Of a DNA stretch of 64,000 nucleotides, positions 50,301 through 62,999 are shown piece after piece. The translations under genes were made by a program, and so were the position numbers. The notes under the pieces are model-generated. The model did not search any database and had not been told where the DNA came from. It saw only the letters and a program-made list of their open reading frames with translations. The DNA is from Toxonevra muliebris (taxonomy: Eukaryota; Arthropoda; Insecta; Diptera; Pallopteridae), in NCBI GenBank assembly GCA_963691655.1, contig OY829327.1:79434019-79498018 (forward strand), given 5' to 3'. Positions within the stretch are counted from its first letter, which is position 1. Each line of letters opens with the position of its first letter.

Positions 50301-52000
50301 TTCTGCCATATAAAAAATTTCATGTACACTAAGAACCCAGAAAAGCCAGTTCCAGATTCCAAATCTCCGAAATGCGTGAAGTTACCAATCTGATATTTAG
50401 CAAGGCAACTTCTATTGCCTATGTGAACATCACCAACGATTTTTAAGAAATTCGTACTGCGGGATCTATAGGCAGACTTTAATGGGTTAAGAAATAGAAG
50501 AGTGATTAGATGACCTTTTCAATGGTATACTGAATGTAACAATCCGTTTGTATTTTTACAGACAAAAAGGAAGATCTAAATTTGAACATGATGTTTTGAA
50601 ACAAGTCTTGGTATCAATTTTACAAATTTTTGGTCACGCCAATTTTTGGAAAATTTTTCTGAGCGCCAAAAAGGAGAAGATTGGAAAAGAAAGTGAATGC
50701 GTCAAAATCGCCGGTACCGACAATATGGAACAATTTTTTTTGACGTTTGTTTCGTGCAATGAAAATAAACTACAGACATCAGGTGGAGATAAAAATAATA
50801 AAATATAAATATAATAAAATAAAAAAATATAATAATAAATAAATAAATAAAAAATCAGATAGAAATAAAAAATCGTTCGGTCAAAATCAACGTGTCTAAA
50901 AGGTACCGACGATAGAATAGGGGGTTACGAGAGAGGAAACATGGAAAAATCGCTCACAAGAAATCGTCATATCTAAAAGTAGATAAACTTGTAAATTTAA
51001 GCAGGAGTGTGGTTAAATTTTTCAAACATGTCTTTACTATTGACAAGATCGAACGGGTGATTCGTATCAAGAATTTTTGTGTCTATCAAGAATGGGCATT
51101 CAAGCTGCAATGAAATCTTTAGAAAACATTATTGAGAAATCAAAAGCAGTTGAAATCTAACAACATGCATTACAGAGCATAAACAACGTTTACTAAATCA
51201 AACTTTTTTGGGCTTCCAGATACAAACAGAAAGAAAGGAATGATTGGAGCTAACTTAGAAGAACCTAGAATCCATCACACAGTGGAGATAACCTGCAAAA
51301 AAAAAACATTCTAGATTACTTACAAGCACAGAGATGATAGAAAAGAAAGATATTGAGTCTTTTTGTTGCTACAAAAATTATTTTAATTCAAGCCATAATG
51401 GCTAAGATCTTTATCGTGATATCTCAAAAACTCTACTACTCCTTTGAAGTGTTCTGTACCGTATTCATAGTTTAAAGTTGCTTTTAAACACTGATTCCCG
51501 TCACACATTTCAGTTTTATTATTTTGTTTTTTTTAATAATCTGGATCGTATGAAATTTATGGACGCTTCTTTTCCTGAGTTTATCTGACATTTTATTTCA
51601 TATCATATCTTAATAGCTTTACAACGGTTTTTATTTTTAGTTTCGATTGAAAGTGGATTTCACAACAAGTATTAATAAAAAAGTATTACTGTTCAAGCAA
51701 ACAAAAATTAATCGCGAATGAATCCTAACTAAGAAATTTTCTTTCCGAGAGTGGTATTTACACCACCCGAACAAAACAAATTGAATGGAGACGAAGGAAC
51801 CTGGATAAAGAGTATGGAGTATGTGGGCCAAGGATTAAATATTATGAGCCCAAGTGTGAATACACTATCATCTTTCAAGCGTAAATATACGCATTCAATA
51901 GATGTACATACTTTAATATCAAGCACGGTTACCTGAGCCCAAATGTTATAATCCTAAGCGACAGTCAAGAGCCTATCAAGACACCTAAAACTATGTAGTA
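47319..52000. other. AT-rich interval without recognised gene
   Basis: Long A and T homopolymers and simple sequence (for example 50800-50860) dominate. On the minus strand GTGGTTCAATCCCATGCGGA near 48118-48137 resembles a tRNA B box, but no full tRNA fold is visible. The open frames are short and without resemblance. Confidence 0.4.
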
Positions 52001-52190
52001 ATGGAGTATCTTGATAAACTAAATACGATTGGCGATAATAATCGGATTTGTATCTTATGGGTTCTAGGGCACATTGGACTTGAAGGGAATGAAGTTGCTG
52101 GTAAACTAGGAAATAAAGGAGCATCAACTCTTTTCTGGGATCCAGAATCATTCTGTGGGATGAGAAAAAGAACCTTTTCAGTTTTTTTAG
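52001..52190 (+). pseudogene. LINE RNase H fragment
   Basis: ILWVLGHIGLEGNEVAGKLG and NKGAST match the LINE RNase H block (WVPGH.GIEGNE.AD.LA..G). Upstream sequence in other frames gives further RNase H-like pieces (51750-52000), so the copy is frameshifted and truncated. Confidence 0.65.
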
Positions 52191-53307
52191 GAAAAAGGAA
52201 GAACCCCAAAGAAAATTATACTGGCAAAATCTACCAGGGCTAGAACACTCAAAAGCACTTAAAGGAACATAAAACTTAAAACGCTTTAAAGAATTTATGA
52301 ACATGAAAAAGAGCAATCAATGAATCATTAGAAGGCACTTCAGATTAACTAACTCCTGAAAAACTGAGAATTCGTTCCAATGACTCATATAGGTTTTTCC
52401 AGAGAAGACAAAGAATCTGCAAGACGCATATTAGGACAGATCTCTCCACTTATGCATACACAAAAAAGGGTGGCAATCAAATACCGGACGCCAATTTGTA
52501 CTCCATAGAAGTAGGATCAATATTAAAATTTCTATTGGAAATTGGTATTATGGAAGTACTGTAAGTCCATGAAGGGCACAATTGATCGTAAAGGTCACAA
52601 TGCTTATTCAGTAATAATAATAAGCAGCCATATTGTTTTGTTGGCTCATTGTAAATAGCATGACAGAGTGCGGTATTCGCAAACATGTTCGAACTCTAGC
52701 CGATCAGCCCGAACAAAGATTTCTTCGTTTATTTTCAAATACAACCACGGTTGCCACTTTTTTATTTTATTTTGTACCAATATTTACAAAAAAATTTACC
52801 AAATGGGGAAGAAATGTACCAATGAGCTATGAGGAAGGCTCATTAACATGAATATATTTAGTTAATTCTTCAAACCACATTTCGTCTACTCCATTTTTAA
52901 TAAAACTTACTTTTTGCTAAAAAATTGCTAAGTCTGAACAATTTTCTAATTTCTCGACATATATTTCGACAATATGTTTACAATTCTTGATTACTATAAA
53001 AGCTAACTTTTCCCACAGAATGTACCAAATTTTAAAAACATGTACCGTTGTACCAAGCGCAGAAAAATGGAAAAAAATTTACCAGTTTTGGTAGAATTGT
53101 ACCAAAGTGGCAACCGTGAATACAACCATTACCATCGGCCGAACATTATTCGTGAATATTTTGTGATCAACACATGTTTGTTTGCGGTTAAGTTTACACA
53201 GACTGAAACGTTGAAATCTACGTATCTTAGCCTGGTGTAAACGCAACATCGCGAAATCAAAGTCAAATATGTATTACAGACTAATAATTTCCTAGATTAG
53301 GAATATA

Positions 53308-54922
53308 CAGTGTCGGACAAAACTAAAGAACGGATTCTTCCTTGTTTGCATTTTGTTCAGTAATATTGTAAAACATGCTTGGACTGAAATTTTTTTTATG
53401 AATATAGTAAGAATATACATTCGTTAAAATAAAATATAAGAAATATAATATTATTTATTACATAAAATAAAAATATTAACTCAAAAGTAAAAAAATGCAT
53501 AAAACTGGCGCGACAAAACTAAAGCACATATGGAATATATTAATAGAAAAATTCGATTTCTCCACTATTTTGTAGCGTATTCATTATTTTTCAGAGCTGT
53601 TGCACATTTAAGTGGCATGGACTCAATAAAATTGCTCAAAACGTCCACAGAAATGTTATTCCATGCAATCTTCGATTGGTAGAAAATGGAATCTTTGTTT
53701 TTATACTTTATACGATGAATTTTACGATATATAATTTCCTATACATTTTTTGGTATTGAAATTGAGTGAATGGGTGGGCCACTATAAAATACTGATCTTA
53801 TTGGCAACAAACCACTATTTTACACACCGTGCTGGGATCGTCATTGTGCTGGTAGACTTGCATTAACAGTAGATTTTCCTCAGTATAAGGTAACATAACA
53901 TTCTGGGGAATATCTTTGCACATCAGACGGTTCATTATACCTCCTATTTTATGAATTGAACCGATTCCATGGCTGAAACAAATCACCAGAGCACTACCTT
54001 GCCTCCCCGTATTATGCGGTGCTTTTCCAATAACGCGGATTTCATCGTTGCCCTTTTCGGTCGCAACCTTTCATGTTAAATATAGATTCATCAGTAAGAA
54101 GCATGGTCTTTCATTTGGCAGTAGCCCAGCTAAAGTGCGCGGTCACAAATTCTAGCCTTGTTTCTTGATTCTTTCGAGAAATAAATGGCTTTTTTACGCT
54201 TTGGTATGTTCCTAAGCCACCCTCCACAGCTCGTCGTTGGATAAACTTGTATGAAATGTTTAAACGTAATTTATTTCCAAGATATAAAAGGTTTTTTTTT
54301 TTTTATAAACCGAATAATGGCCTGACCGTCACGTTTGGTTGTGCCCCGCGGTCTGCCACCTTCATATTTAGTATTTAAAAAATGGGAAGCGTGAAAATGG
54401 CTTATAGCTCGGTAATTAACGTAATGGCGAATGCAAAATTTTTTTACAATGCATGTCGCTGATTCAGCTTTATTAAATCCACTTAGAATATTTTCTCTAA
54501 ATTGTGCGGAATACTTATTTCGAGCAAATTTTGTGAAGAGAAATCTTAAAATGCGAACGGTGACAGTGAATGATAACCAACAACTTATATATGATTCCAA
54601 TTTTTTTTGAAACCTGCTTTTTGTTTTCCAAAATAACGGGTTTCTAGTTAAAAGATGGTTGTTGTTGTTTATTTTTAACATTTGATTGTAATTGAAAGCG
54701 AAAAAGATTATGTGCTTTAGTTTTGTCGCGGCAGGTTTAAGCATATTGCGCAATGTTAGTAAAAAAAAAGAAAAACATTACCCAGTTTTGAATGTAATTT
54801 TGTTTTAACAAGTGCATAAATATAAAACAAAAAAAAAATATGTGCATACTTGCATATTTTTAAATTTTATTGAACTAAATGTTGACAAGGAAGAGTTCGT
54901 GCTTTAGTTTTGTCCCACACTG
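53308..54922 (-). mobile_element. Tc1-like DNA transposon, inactivated (1.6 kb)
   Basis: The ends CAGTGTCGGACAAAACTAAAG (21 bases) and its near-exact inverse at 54902-54922 are flanked by TA on both sides. The broken transposase lies on the minus strand. The N-terminal helix-turn-helix part (54271-54753) contains EGGRPRGTTKRDGQAIIRF, and a DDE part (53798-53986) contains IGSIHKIGGIMN and DIPQNVMLPYTEEN, followed by a QHNDDPS-type motif. Stops and frameshifts separate these pieces. Confidence 0.88.
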
Positions 54923-56200
54923 TAGATATAAATAAGGGATTACAGAAAACCACTAGAGCTGCTTTAGAAGAAGAAAACATGACAAAGTGTGAGATATTAC
55001 CAGACTGACACTATAGAAGGTAAGTACTTTTTGACATATATTGTATGAGTATTTATTTATTTTTTTAAATTTTTTTTGTAGTAAGTAAAGTGCATTTCTT
55101 TCTCATTTTTAATCGAATTAATTAGATTTCTTAAAAGTGTAATAAAAAAATGTTGCAAGTTGAAAACTATACTAAAGTTTGATTTAAAAAAGCACTAAAT
55201 ATATCAAAACATTAGAGTACATAGTTTTTATTTAATTTTAATATCTTACAAATTTTCTAAGTATTTTTTTCATGAAAATAAAATCTAATTTTATGCGAAA
55301 AAAAATCAAATTAATATAATAAAATGAAGTCAGTCATTAACAAAAAAAAAAAAACAAAAAAAATATATATAAACTTTTTATTATGAATACTGTGACTGGC
55401 ATTAGTATCATACATAATAATATTTAATTAATGTATATACACTCGCTCGAATTTAAAAGAAAATCAATAATAAAGATTTCAATTTTTATATTCATTTCTT
55501 TTGCAGTCTTTCGCAGTATGCGTAAATTATTAAGATAATAAAATATTTAGTGGTAAATAAACAATATTATAAAGATTTAAATTAGATATGAATTAAATGA
55601 ATTAAGTTACAAAGAATGAGTAAAATAAAATAGAATATAAATAACTAAATGGACGGAGTTTCATTTTAAAAATTAAATTTTAAAATCTAAGCATAGCTTA
55701 GGCAAAGTAAGTTTTAATATTAATCAATTTAAATATAATTCTTTTTTTTTTTTTTTTTTAATTAATGTTTATTTTTTTTATTTATATGTACATACATAGT
55801 TACATATATTTGTAAGTAAATTTGTTAATCTCATTTGCGCTTAAAAAATTGTGCTTTAAATTAAGTAAATTTGTGCATAGTGAATCGTAAAAAAGCAACA
55901 ACAATAGCAGCAGTGGCAGAAAAAGTTGCAACAGGCGATTCAAGTTCAAGTTCGAGTCTCGTAACGTTGACAACAGTTACGTAGCGATTTTGTGATATTG
56001 GGCAGTGATTACCGAAATCGTAATGCAGCGTAGAATTCTATCTTCAGTGTATTTCTACACTATGTTTGCGTAATTGAACTTTAGCACTTAATAAGCGGAC
56101 ACGGAACGACGTGAAATGAAACAATAATCAAATTCTAAGACCTTAAGATTGTTTTTAATTTTATCGTTTGATTTTTTTTTTTTTTTTTTGCAACAACTTG
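54923..56200. other. AT-rich interval
   Basis: A/T runs and simple sequence. It may include the distal 3' UTR of ttk. No gene recognised. Confidence 0.4.
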
Positions 56201-56327
56201 GAATTTTCTGATATACTAAATGTACTTCACAACATTTCAATACGATTTCAAATAGTCCAAATTGATTTCAAAATATTACAATTGTACTTCACGATATTCA
56301 AATGTATTTCAAAAAATTCTAAATGTA
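56200..56327. repeat. Degenerate minisatellite, left part
   Basis: Repeats of a roughly 21-bp unit around CAAATGTACTTCANAATATT. The array resumes at 57465 beyond the mariner-like insertion. Confidence 0.5.
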
Positions 56328-57464
56328 ACGCATGGGCAATGAAATCCGAATTGATTTCAAATAAAGCGTGCTCAGCAACTCAGCAAAGCTTTTCAAAAAA
56401 TTTCATAGTAGGCGTTGCACTTACTGTTGCTTTCAAAGTTGATTTGAATTCGGTAAGAAATAATTAGTCGCAAAAATGTCTTTAAATGAGGAACAACATC
56501 GAAAATTGATACGAAAACAAACTAAAATAAAAGTGAAATATATCACCAATTTCAAGAACTGGATTTTAAAAAACAATTAAATTGTTGGAGAATGAAGAGT
56601 GAGCATAGGTCGAAAACATGGTTTTGAACAAAAATAAATTTTCAATAACTCAAAAGTTTGCGCTGCTTTGAGAGCAGAAGCTGCAGGTCGAAGTGCAAAA
56701 TTTAATATACAATTATCAAGAAAATACAATTAAAAAATACTTAGAATATTCTTTCAACGAATATTCAACTCAAAATTAAAAGTTTTACACCAAAAAGTAC
56801 AGAAAAACAACTAAAAATCATTAAAACTAGACTACGTAATCTTTCCAAAAATTATTTTGTGATGGATGACGAGTCCTTACTTTACCGTTGAAGGCAATGA
56901 ATGATGTCAAAAATATTCCTAATTAAACCATCAATTTGCTGTTGTTAGCCATTAGCGAGCGTGGAATTAGTTATGTCGAATTTTTTAAAGACGGTTTGGC
57001 TGTAAGTTCGCAGACTACCGGTGCTTAAAGAGTTCATTCATATGCATCATCGAAGGCACAAAATAATATTTTGACCAGACTCCCATTATGTCAAATCAAC
57101 TACCAATCCTTGGAATTGAACATTTGCAAAGGGATTTAAACCCACCAAACGTACCACAACTAAGACCAATTGAGACTTTCTGGAGGAAGGTCTATAGTAA
57201 TGGATATCGACCCAAAAATATAGATTGTTTAATGAAAATAGAAATAAAAAAGAGTTGAAAAATATCGGCTCAAATGGCACTCAGAAACCAATGAAGGAAG
57301 TGCCTAAGAATTTACGAAAAGCAAATCGTAACGGACTTGAAACTTCTTTGTAAATTTCAAGTAAATATCAATGTTTTTAAATAAAATGTAATAATAGTTG
57401 AAAATCTTCAGCAAACATCTTTTTACATAATTTTGTGGTTGTTCGGATTTCATTGCCCATACGT
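56328..57464 (+). mobile_element. Mariner-like DNA transposon, inactivated (1.1 kb)
   Basis: The left end ACGCATGGGCAATGAAATCC and the inverted right end ACGTATGGGCAATGAAATCC differ at one base; the repeats continue to CGAA. The plus strand encodes a broken transposase starting near MSLNEEQHRKLIRK (56476); its last catalytic block reads NPPNVPQLRPIETFWRKVY near 57130-57190. Many stops interrupt it. It has split the 21-bp minisatellite in two. Confidence 0.82.
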
Positions 57465-57720
57465 GACTTCATCCAACTTTAAATGCGATTCAAAAAACCC
57501 CAAATATATTTCAAAATTATCAAATGTACTTCAGAATATTTTAATTTGACTTCAGATCAATCCAAATTGATTTCAGAAAATCTGAAATTCAAATAAAACA
57601 TTCTGAACCATATCTGGAATAATCTGAAACTGAATTGAAATATTGAAAAGTACATTTGATTTTTCTGAAATGAAAATGGAATACTTTGAAATAAATGTAA
57701 AATTTTCTAAAAGGCTAATG
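57465..57720. repeat. Degenerate minisatellite, right part
   Basis: Units such as CAAATGTACTTCAGAATATT, AATTTGACTTCAGATCAATC and CAAATTGATTTCAGAAAATC follow one another with a period of about 21-22 bp, matching the array left of the mariner-like element. Confidence 0.6.
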
Positions 57721-57992
57721 AAAAAGCTGTAGATCGCAGTTGCTGTTGTGTCGTCATAATAATTGTTCTTGCCGTATTTTCATTTCTATTTTGTAGAGAC
57801 GTCTTAGCGAAGTGTGAATCAACCTGTTGCAATTTCCTTTTGCAAATATTTCAATAAAATTTGTGAACGTATGTTGCTTTTTTGTGATTGTTCAATTAAT
57901 TCCATGTCTTTTTCTTCTCAACTTAGAACTAATTTAATTGTTAAATTTAATTAATTTGTGCTCTTTTTATACTTAACACAATTATTAACTCA

Positions 57993-59620
57993 CTACTTAA
58001 CCTCCTCCAGTCTATGTGTTGTTGTTGTGGTTGGAGGTGGCGGTGGTGGGGGTAATGTTGCTGTCTGTAACATTGGCATTGCTGATGGTGGTGGTGGTGA
58101 TGGTGAAGGTGATAAAATTACTTCATTCTTAATTATAACATCATCATCTTCCAATTTCAATAATGCATCAGTATCAGTTGATGTGGGTGACGATAGTGGT
58201 GCGGCTGTTGTTACTGCTGATTGGTGAACATCATCATAGATAGCGGCAGCTTGTGTTAAATTAAGTGAAGATATTTCTTCATGTAACAAACTATCACCGC
58301 CGCCGCCGCCGCCACCACTACTGTTTAACATGCCAACCGAAACCGCTGCCATTTGCTGTTGTTGTTGTGAAAATAGTTTTGTATGTATTTCACCTGCTGC
58401 TGCTGCAGTGATTAAATAATTCAATGGATTAAAATTATTAATATCCTTGGTGGTGACGTAACTTTCATGCGTCATTTTCATGTGGTTTTTCATTTTGTCA
58501 GGACGTGAGAACTCTTTACCGCACACTGGGCAAGGGAATACCTTACGGTGTTTGCCCTCGTGATAGAGGAAGGCGTGCCGTTGAAAACTGTATTTGTTTT
58601 TGAAGGTTTTCTGTACATTCTCCTTGGCGCATTCGGTGCATTGGTAGACGCCTTCGTTAATGCTGGCATAACGGAATAGATCCAAACCACGTACGGACAT
58701 TTCCGTTAGATGTTCCGCCTGGTCATCGATGGTGGACTGAGCCTTACGACGTATGCGTCGTCTTTGTATGGGCCGTGATTGCGTATTATTATTATTATTG
58801 CTATTGTTTGTGCGAGCAGCACCAGCGCCAACAGCAGACAATGATGAATTTTGAGCATCACTAATATTTGGTGTTATTTCACCATCGTTGTTGTTGTCGT
58901 TGTTGGCATTATTATTGTCCATTGTGCGGTATTCTAGGCCGGCTGTTTCGTCGGTCAGCGTTAATTCGGGGTCGGATTTATCATTCTGATCTAATATCAA
59001 GTCTAAATTGGTGGGTGTTAAATTATTCTCTTCACGCTGTTGTTGTAATTGCTGATGCTCCTGTTGTTGAAAAAAATCACTGCTCGACTTTGGCATCGGA
59101 TTCGTTGCCATGTGCAGCAGAAATTGATGATGTAAATTATTAGCAGATGGTGGCTGTATCGCTTGCTGCGGCGGTGCCTGCCGTTCTACAGCTACACTTG
59201 CTAACGATTGTAAAGCTGAACAGGAATCGTTATTGTTGCTCGCATTATCTGCTGCTGCTGTTGTTACTTTCAGGCTCTGATTGCCACCAGCACAATTTAC
59301 TGTATCCATAATATCTTTAAGTCCTGCACGCAATTGTTGCTTTAGCAGTGAATTTGAATTCGAATTGCATTGCTGTTGTTGTTGTAACTTGTGTGGATTG
59401 CGTATTTTCAGTCCTAATGCTGTGGGTAAATGAGTTCCACCGATATCGTGGTTATCAATTAAATGTTGTTGTTTTTGTGGTGTATGCTGATTTTGTAGTT
59501 GTTGTTGTTGTAGTAATGATGATGGTGTTGCTGTTGTTGTAAGAGCTGGTGGTACTGGTGGAGGTTTTGTTAAACCAAAAAGTCTTTGCGATAATTCAGG
59601 CGATGTATTTATTAAATGAA
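57993..59620 (-). CDS. Tramtrack, p88-type 3' exon with two C2H2 zinc fingers (partial)
   Basis: One terminal exon, from an acceptor (TTGCAG) at 59620 to TAG at 57995-57993, gives 541 residues and joins the upstream exon in phase 1. The first part is rich in Q, N, T and P. A basic block RRRIRRKAQS and AEHLTEMSVRGLDLFRYAS lead into finger 1 (CTECAKENVQKTFKNKYSFQ, with RHAFLYH) and finger 2 (CPVCGKEFSRPDKMKNHMKM, with TH). Then come YLITAAAAGE and DVIIKNEVILSPSPSP, a possible SUMO/degron-rich tail. These match my recall of Drosophila TTK88, a BTB-zinc-finger repressor that blocks neural fate; the p69 isoform has a different finger pair. The BTB and common exons lie beyond the window's right edge. 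The linkers carry microsatellite-coded runs (NNNN, QQQQ, GGGGGGG). Confidence 0.85.
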
Positions 59621-59828
59621 CTGCAATTTGAAAAAAATAGAAAAATGGAATATATAAATTAACTTTGGAAGATAAAATTAAGTGCTATAATTTTTTAATA
59701 AAAATATATCGTTCGTTTAGTGCAAGACTGTCAAATGATTGTGTCGAAACAACTCAGGTTTGCGAGTTTCCTGACATGGATCGCCAAATTTTCCATTCTT
59801 TGAAACGAAAATCAGAGCATCTATATTT

Positions 59829-59993
59829 CTAAAGCACCTTCCAGACGAGACGGAATTATCTTAAGATATGTTAAAACGGAGTCACAAGATATTGTGTAGA
59901 AGCCAATATGACAGAAATTTTTTCGTTTAATAGATAGATTGACAGTCACAACCACATTTGTTTTAAGACACTGTATTCTCGTCTAGAAGCAGC
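59829..59993. mobile_element. Small inverted-repeat element in ttk intron
   Basis: AAGCACCTTCCAGACGAGA near 59832 and the inverse of TCTCGTCTAGAAGCAGCTT near 59993 form imperfect arms of about 45 bp that include TCTTAA. The right end resembles sequence at about 15270-15297. Confidence 0.5.
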
Positions 59994-60970
59994 TTCAATT
60001 ACGACTACTAATATCCCTGTCAAAACTTAATAATAGCAAATAATTGAATTCCATTTCATTATTGAGAAATTCCGAAGATTTTCTGAGTTATCCGCAGTCG
60101 AAAATTGCTCGAAAATGAACCTCTCAATTTTTTAAATCGACATAGTTTTCACAAAAACCAATATTATCTCTCAAAAGCGTTCCCGCACTCAAAAAAAATG
60201 CAAATGAGAGCGGAGATGAGAGAATAATTCTTTTTCTCCTTGCACGAAACAGCCGCAGTTTTTCTTCGGGTAAAAATCAGCTGTTTTGCATTTATGAAAA
60301 TATATTGAAAGTCTGAAATTTATGAAAAAATGAAGAATTTTTGGAAAATTACGTGTTATTTAAAATGGAAAATTTTCAAAAGACATTTGAAAATGTATTA
60401 ATTGTATATTTGTTAGTTTTTAACTACATTTTTCACAGATTAGTGACTCAAGTGTCTGTTCAACCTCTGATGATATAGGAGCTTTTTCTACTTCTGAATA
60501 ATGCTTTTTCGTCTATAGCAGAGTATTTTTTGTCTACTTTCAGTTTACCAAACTTTACCCAAAAAGTACGGGAACAGACCTATTGTTATAAACAAAAACT
60601 GTTAAATTTTTCCTAACCAAATTATTTGAAAAAATAGTCCTTTTTTAATTTTTTTTCCTTTTTTTTTTGCTAAAAGTAGAACCTTTAACCTACAAAATAG
60701 TTGTAGTGGCAAGAATTAGAATTTTTTCGAAAAACGTGAATTTCTTTAACAGATTCATCAATTGTATTTTCATCTTGTTTTCTGTGAAAAAAAAGAAAAA
60801 ACATAGATATTTTTCGTTTCGAAAAATTGGAAATTTCGATGAAAATATCAGACCATACTCAAAAAATCAATCAATTGATCATAGCTTAAAAACTAACTGC
60901 AATTCAGCGGCCCGAAAAACATTAAAAACCATTCATTCCATCTTGTATTCTATCATTCTTGGGTATATAT
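59994..60970. other. ttk intron sequence
   Basis: AT-rich intron upstream of the p88 finger exon, with no exon or element recognised. A p69 finger exon might be expected in the gene but I do not see one here. Confidence 0.4.
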
Positions 60971-61517
60971 TAGGGTGTCCCTTATATGAGCCAAATTTTT
61001 TTTTTTTAAGATTATGGTAACGCATACCCTCCAATTTTTTTCAAGCAACTATAGCCTTCCCAGTTCTAAAATATTATTCTCCTAAGACCATGGTAACCTG
61101 TGCCGAGTAGACCGCAAAGTCAACATGGGAATTCGGTATGAAGGATATTTCATTTTTTTTTTAAACTTAATTAATTTTTATGATAGAATTCAATTTAAAA
61201 AAAGAAAAAACAATAGAATGTTGATAATTACTCAAAAATAAAAACAAATAAAAATTTATTCTGCATATATTCCCTTCAGAGTTTTTTCTTACAGTCAGGA
61301 AACAACTTTCTATGTTCTTACATAGCTTTCTTAAGTTAAAATTTATAAAAATACAAATAAAAAAAGGTAAAAATGGAAGAATAATTAATGCAGAAAAATA
61401 AATCAGCCGATATTTTAAAGACCTGGAGAACACGCAGAAACGCGCAGAAATTGTAGGACACGGAAAACACTTTTGACGCACGAAAAGCGTTGACGCGTGG
61501 TATGTAACTCCACCTTA

Positions 61518-61590
61518 TAGTGCGGACACGCGAGAATGCATTTCAGGCGAATTTAACATTTCGTTGAAATGCGTTTGAAATGCAGAATTT
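61518..61590. repeat. Solo terminus related to the 31242-32370 element
   Basis: TAGTGCGGACACGCGAGAATGCATTTC, beginning after TTA, matches the left end of the element at 31242. No opposite end is found downstream, so this copy is truncated. Confidence 0.5.
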
Positions 61591-62374
61591 CGCCATACAA
61601 AAAGTGTTAAATGAAATTCTGCTTTTCAGACTTGGAAAAAAAAAACAACAACAAATAATTATATAGAACGGTAGTGGTAGTTTCTTTCAATATCTCTATT
61701 CAGTGAAGATATTTGGAATCAAATCTATAATTCTGGGTTATGATTTCAAATATTAGTAGCTTATATAGGATATTGAAAAATTAAGAACTATCACTGATGA
61801 GGAATTGTGGCGGATTACGAAACGGCCGTCTGATTTGCCCGTCTCTATCTACATTGTTGCTGTGATGACTACATTTGCTCATTAAGCCTGTTTACATATA
61901 ACTTCTAATAGATAAATATTCTAGTCGTTGTTTCTTTTCTTTCATTTTCCTTTGTTTCTCCCTTTTCCCTTTTTCACTAGTTTTTTATCTTTTCCACTAA
62001 TTTTTTTTTTTTTTTTTTACGCGCCTATATCAGTAAATAGCATATGAAAAATTGAACATCGAACTCCTGTATCACGATATGAAATGTCTTCATAGATTTT
62101 GTTGTTATTGTAACGGTATTTTCTTATTCAAAAATTATTACTATCGCTTTTTACTTTACTATATTTTTGAATACTGTAGCATTGCTTTATTGTAGAAATA
62201 TAATTTTGTTTATCATTATTGTTTCAGTGCGAAAAATCTGTTATAGCGGGAGCATCTCTGATCGCGTTAAAGGAGATGGAGATTAAGAGTAAATAATACT
62301 ATGTTCAATAAAGAACCAAATTTATTTAAATACAAAATTTGTGTTCTGTTTTTTCATTTATATTTACAGTCACT

Positions 62375-62610
62375 GTAGCTATATTGGATACGCCACTTTG
62401 AATTTTGAAAATTTTATGTTGGATTCGTAATCATTGACCACCAAAACCCCTGGATACCAAGTTTCATTACGATCCATAATTTTTTTTCAAAATCATCCGC
62501 CATTATGGATCCGCCATTTTGAATTTCGAGAATCTAATGTCAGATTTGTAATCAGCGACCTCAAAAATTCCTAGATATCAAGTTTCATTAAAATCTACTA
62601 CATCAATATA
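62375..62610. repeat. Two tandem copies of a roughly 115-bp dispersed repeat
   Basis: Both copies run GGATNCGCCA, TTTTGAATTT.GA, ATGT..GATT.GTAATCA, CCTNGATA, CAAGTTTCATTA. A diverged third copy is at about 36540-36680. Confidence 0.55.
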
Positions 62611-62999
62611 AAGAAAATAATTTTGTCGTCGTAATTTGGCTATCCGTCCCAGTGTGCGTCGCTTAGAAACATCTTGAATTTTCTTCAATATTTTTTGTAA
62701 TTCTTTCCAAACTTGAGAGAAATTCACAAGTTTTTTTTACACAATTTGAAGCTGTTTTTATCTTGGACTACTAAATTAAAATAAGTATTACAAAACAATA
62801 GAATTCACATTAAATACATATCGCATTCACTTGTATTGACATGTTTCGGTGCAACTCGGCACAGGTTAATGAATTCCAATAGACCTAAATTTTTTTTTTA
62901 CGTGTTTTATGTTAGAATAAAAAAAAATTAGGGGGTAGGCGTCAAAAAAAGATAACTTAGAAAAATAAGGGACACCCTAGTATATACACACCTGCTCAA

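Larger units (their letters stand above)
60971..62979. mobile_element. Two-kb element with GGGTGTCCCTTAT ends
   Basis: TAGGGTGTCCCTTAT at 60971-60985 is exactly inverted at 62965-62979 (ATAAGGGACACCCTA). If TA is the target duplication, the terminal repeat is GGGTGTCCCTTAT, a Tc1/mariner-type structure. The interior has no recognisable transposase. It holds another family's terminus at 61518 and a tandem pair at 62375-62610. Confidence 0.7.

Noticed and set aside
57958..58227. Glycine-rich plus-strand open frame
   Set aside because: Shadow of the ttk proline/serine-rich C-terminal coding repeats on the minus strand.
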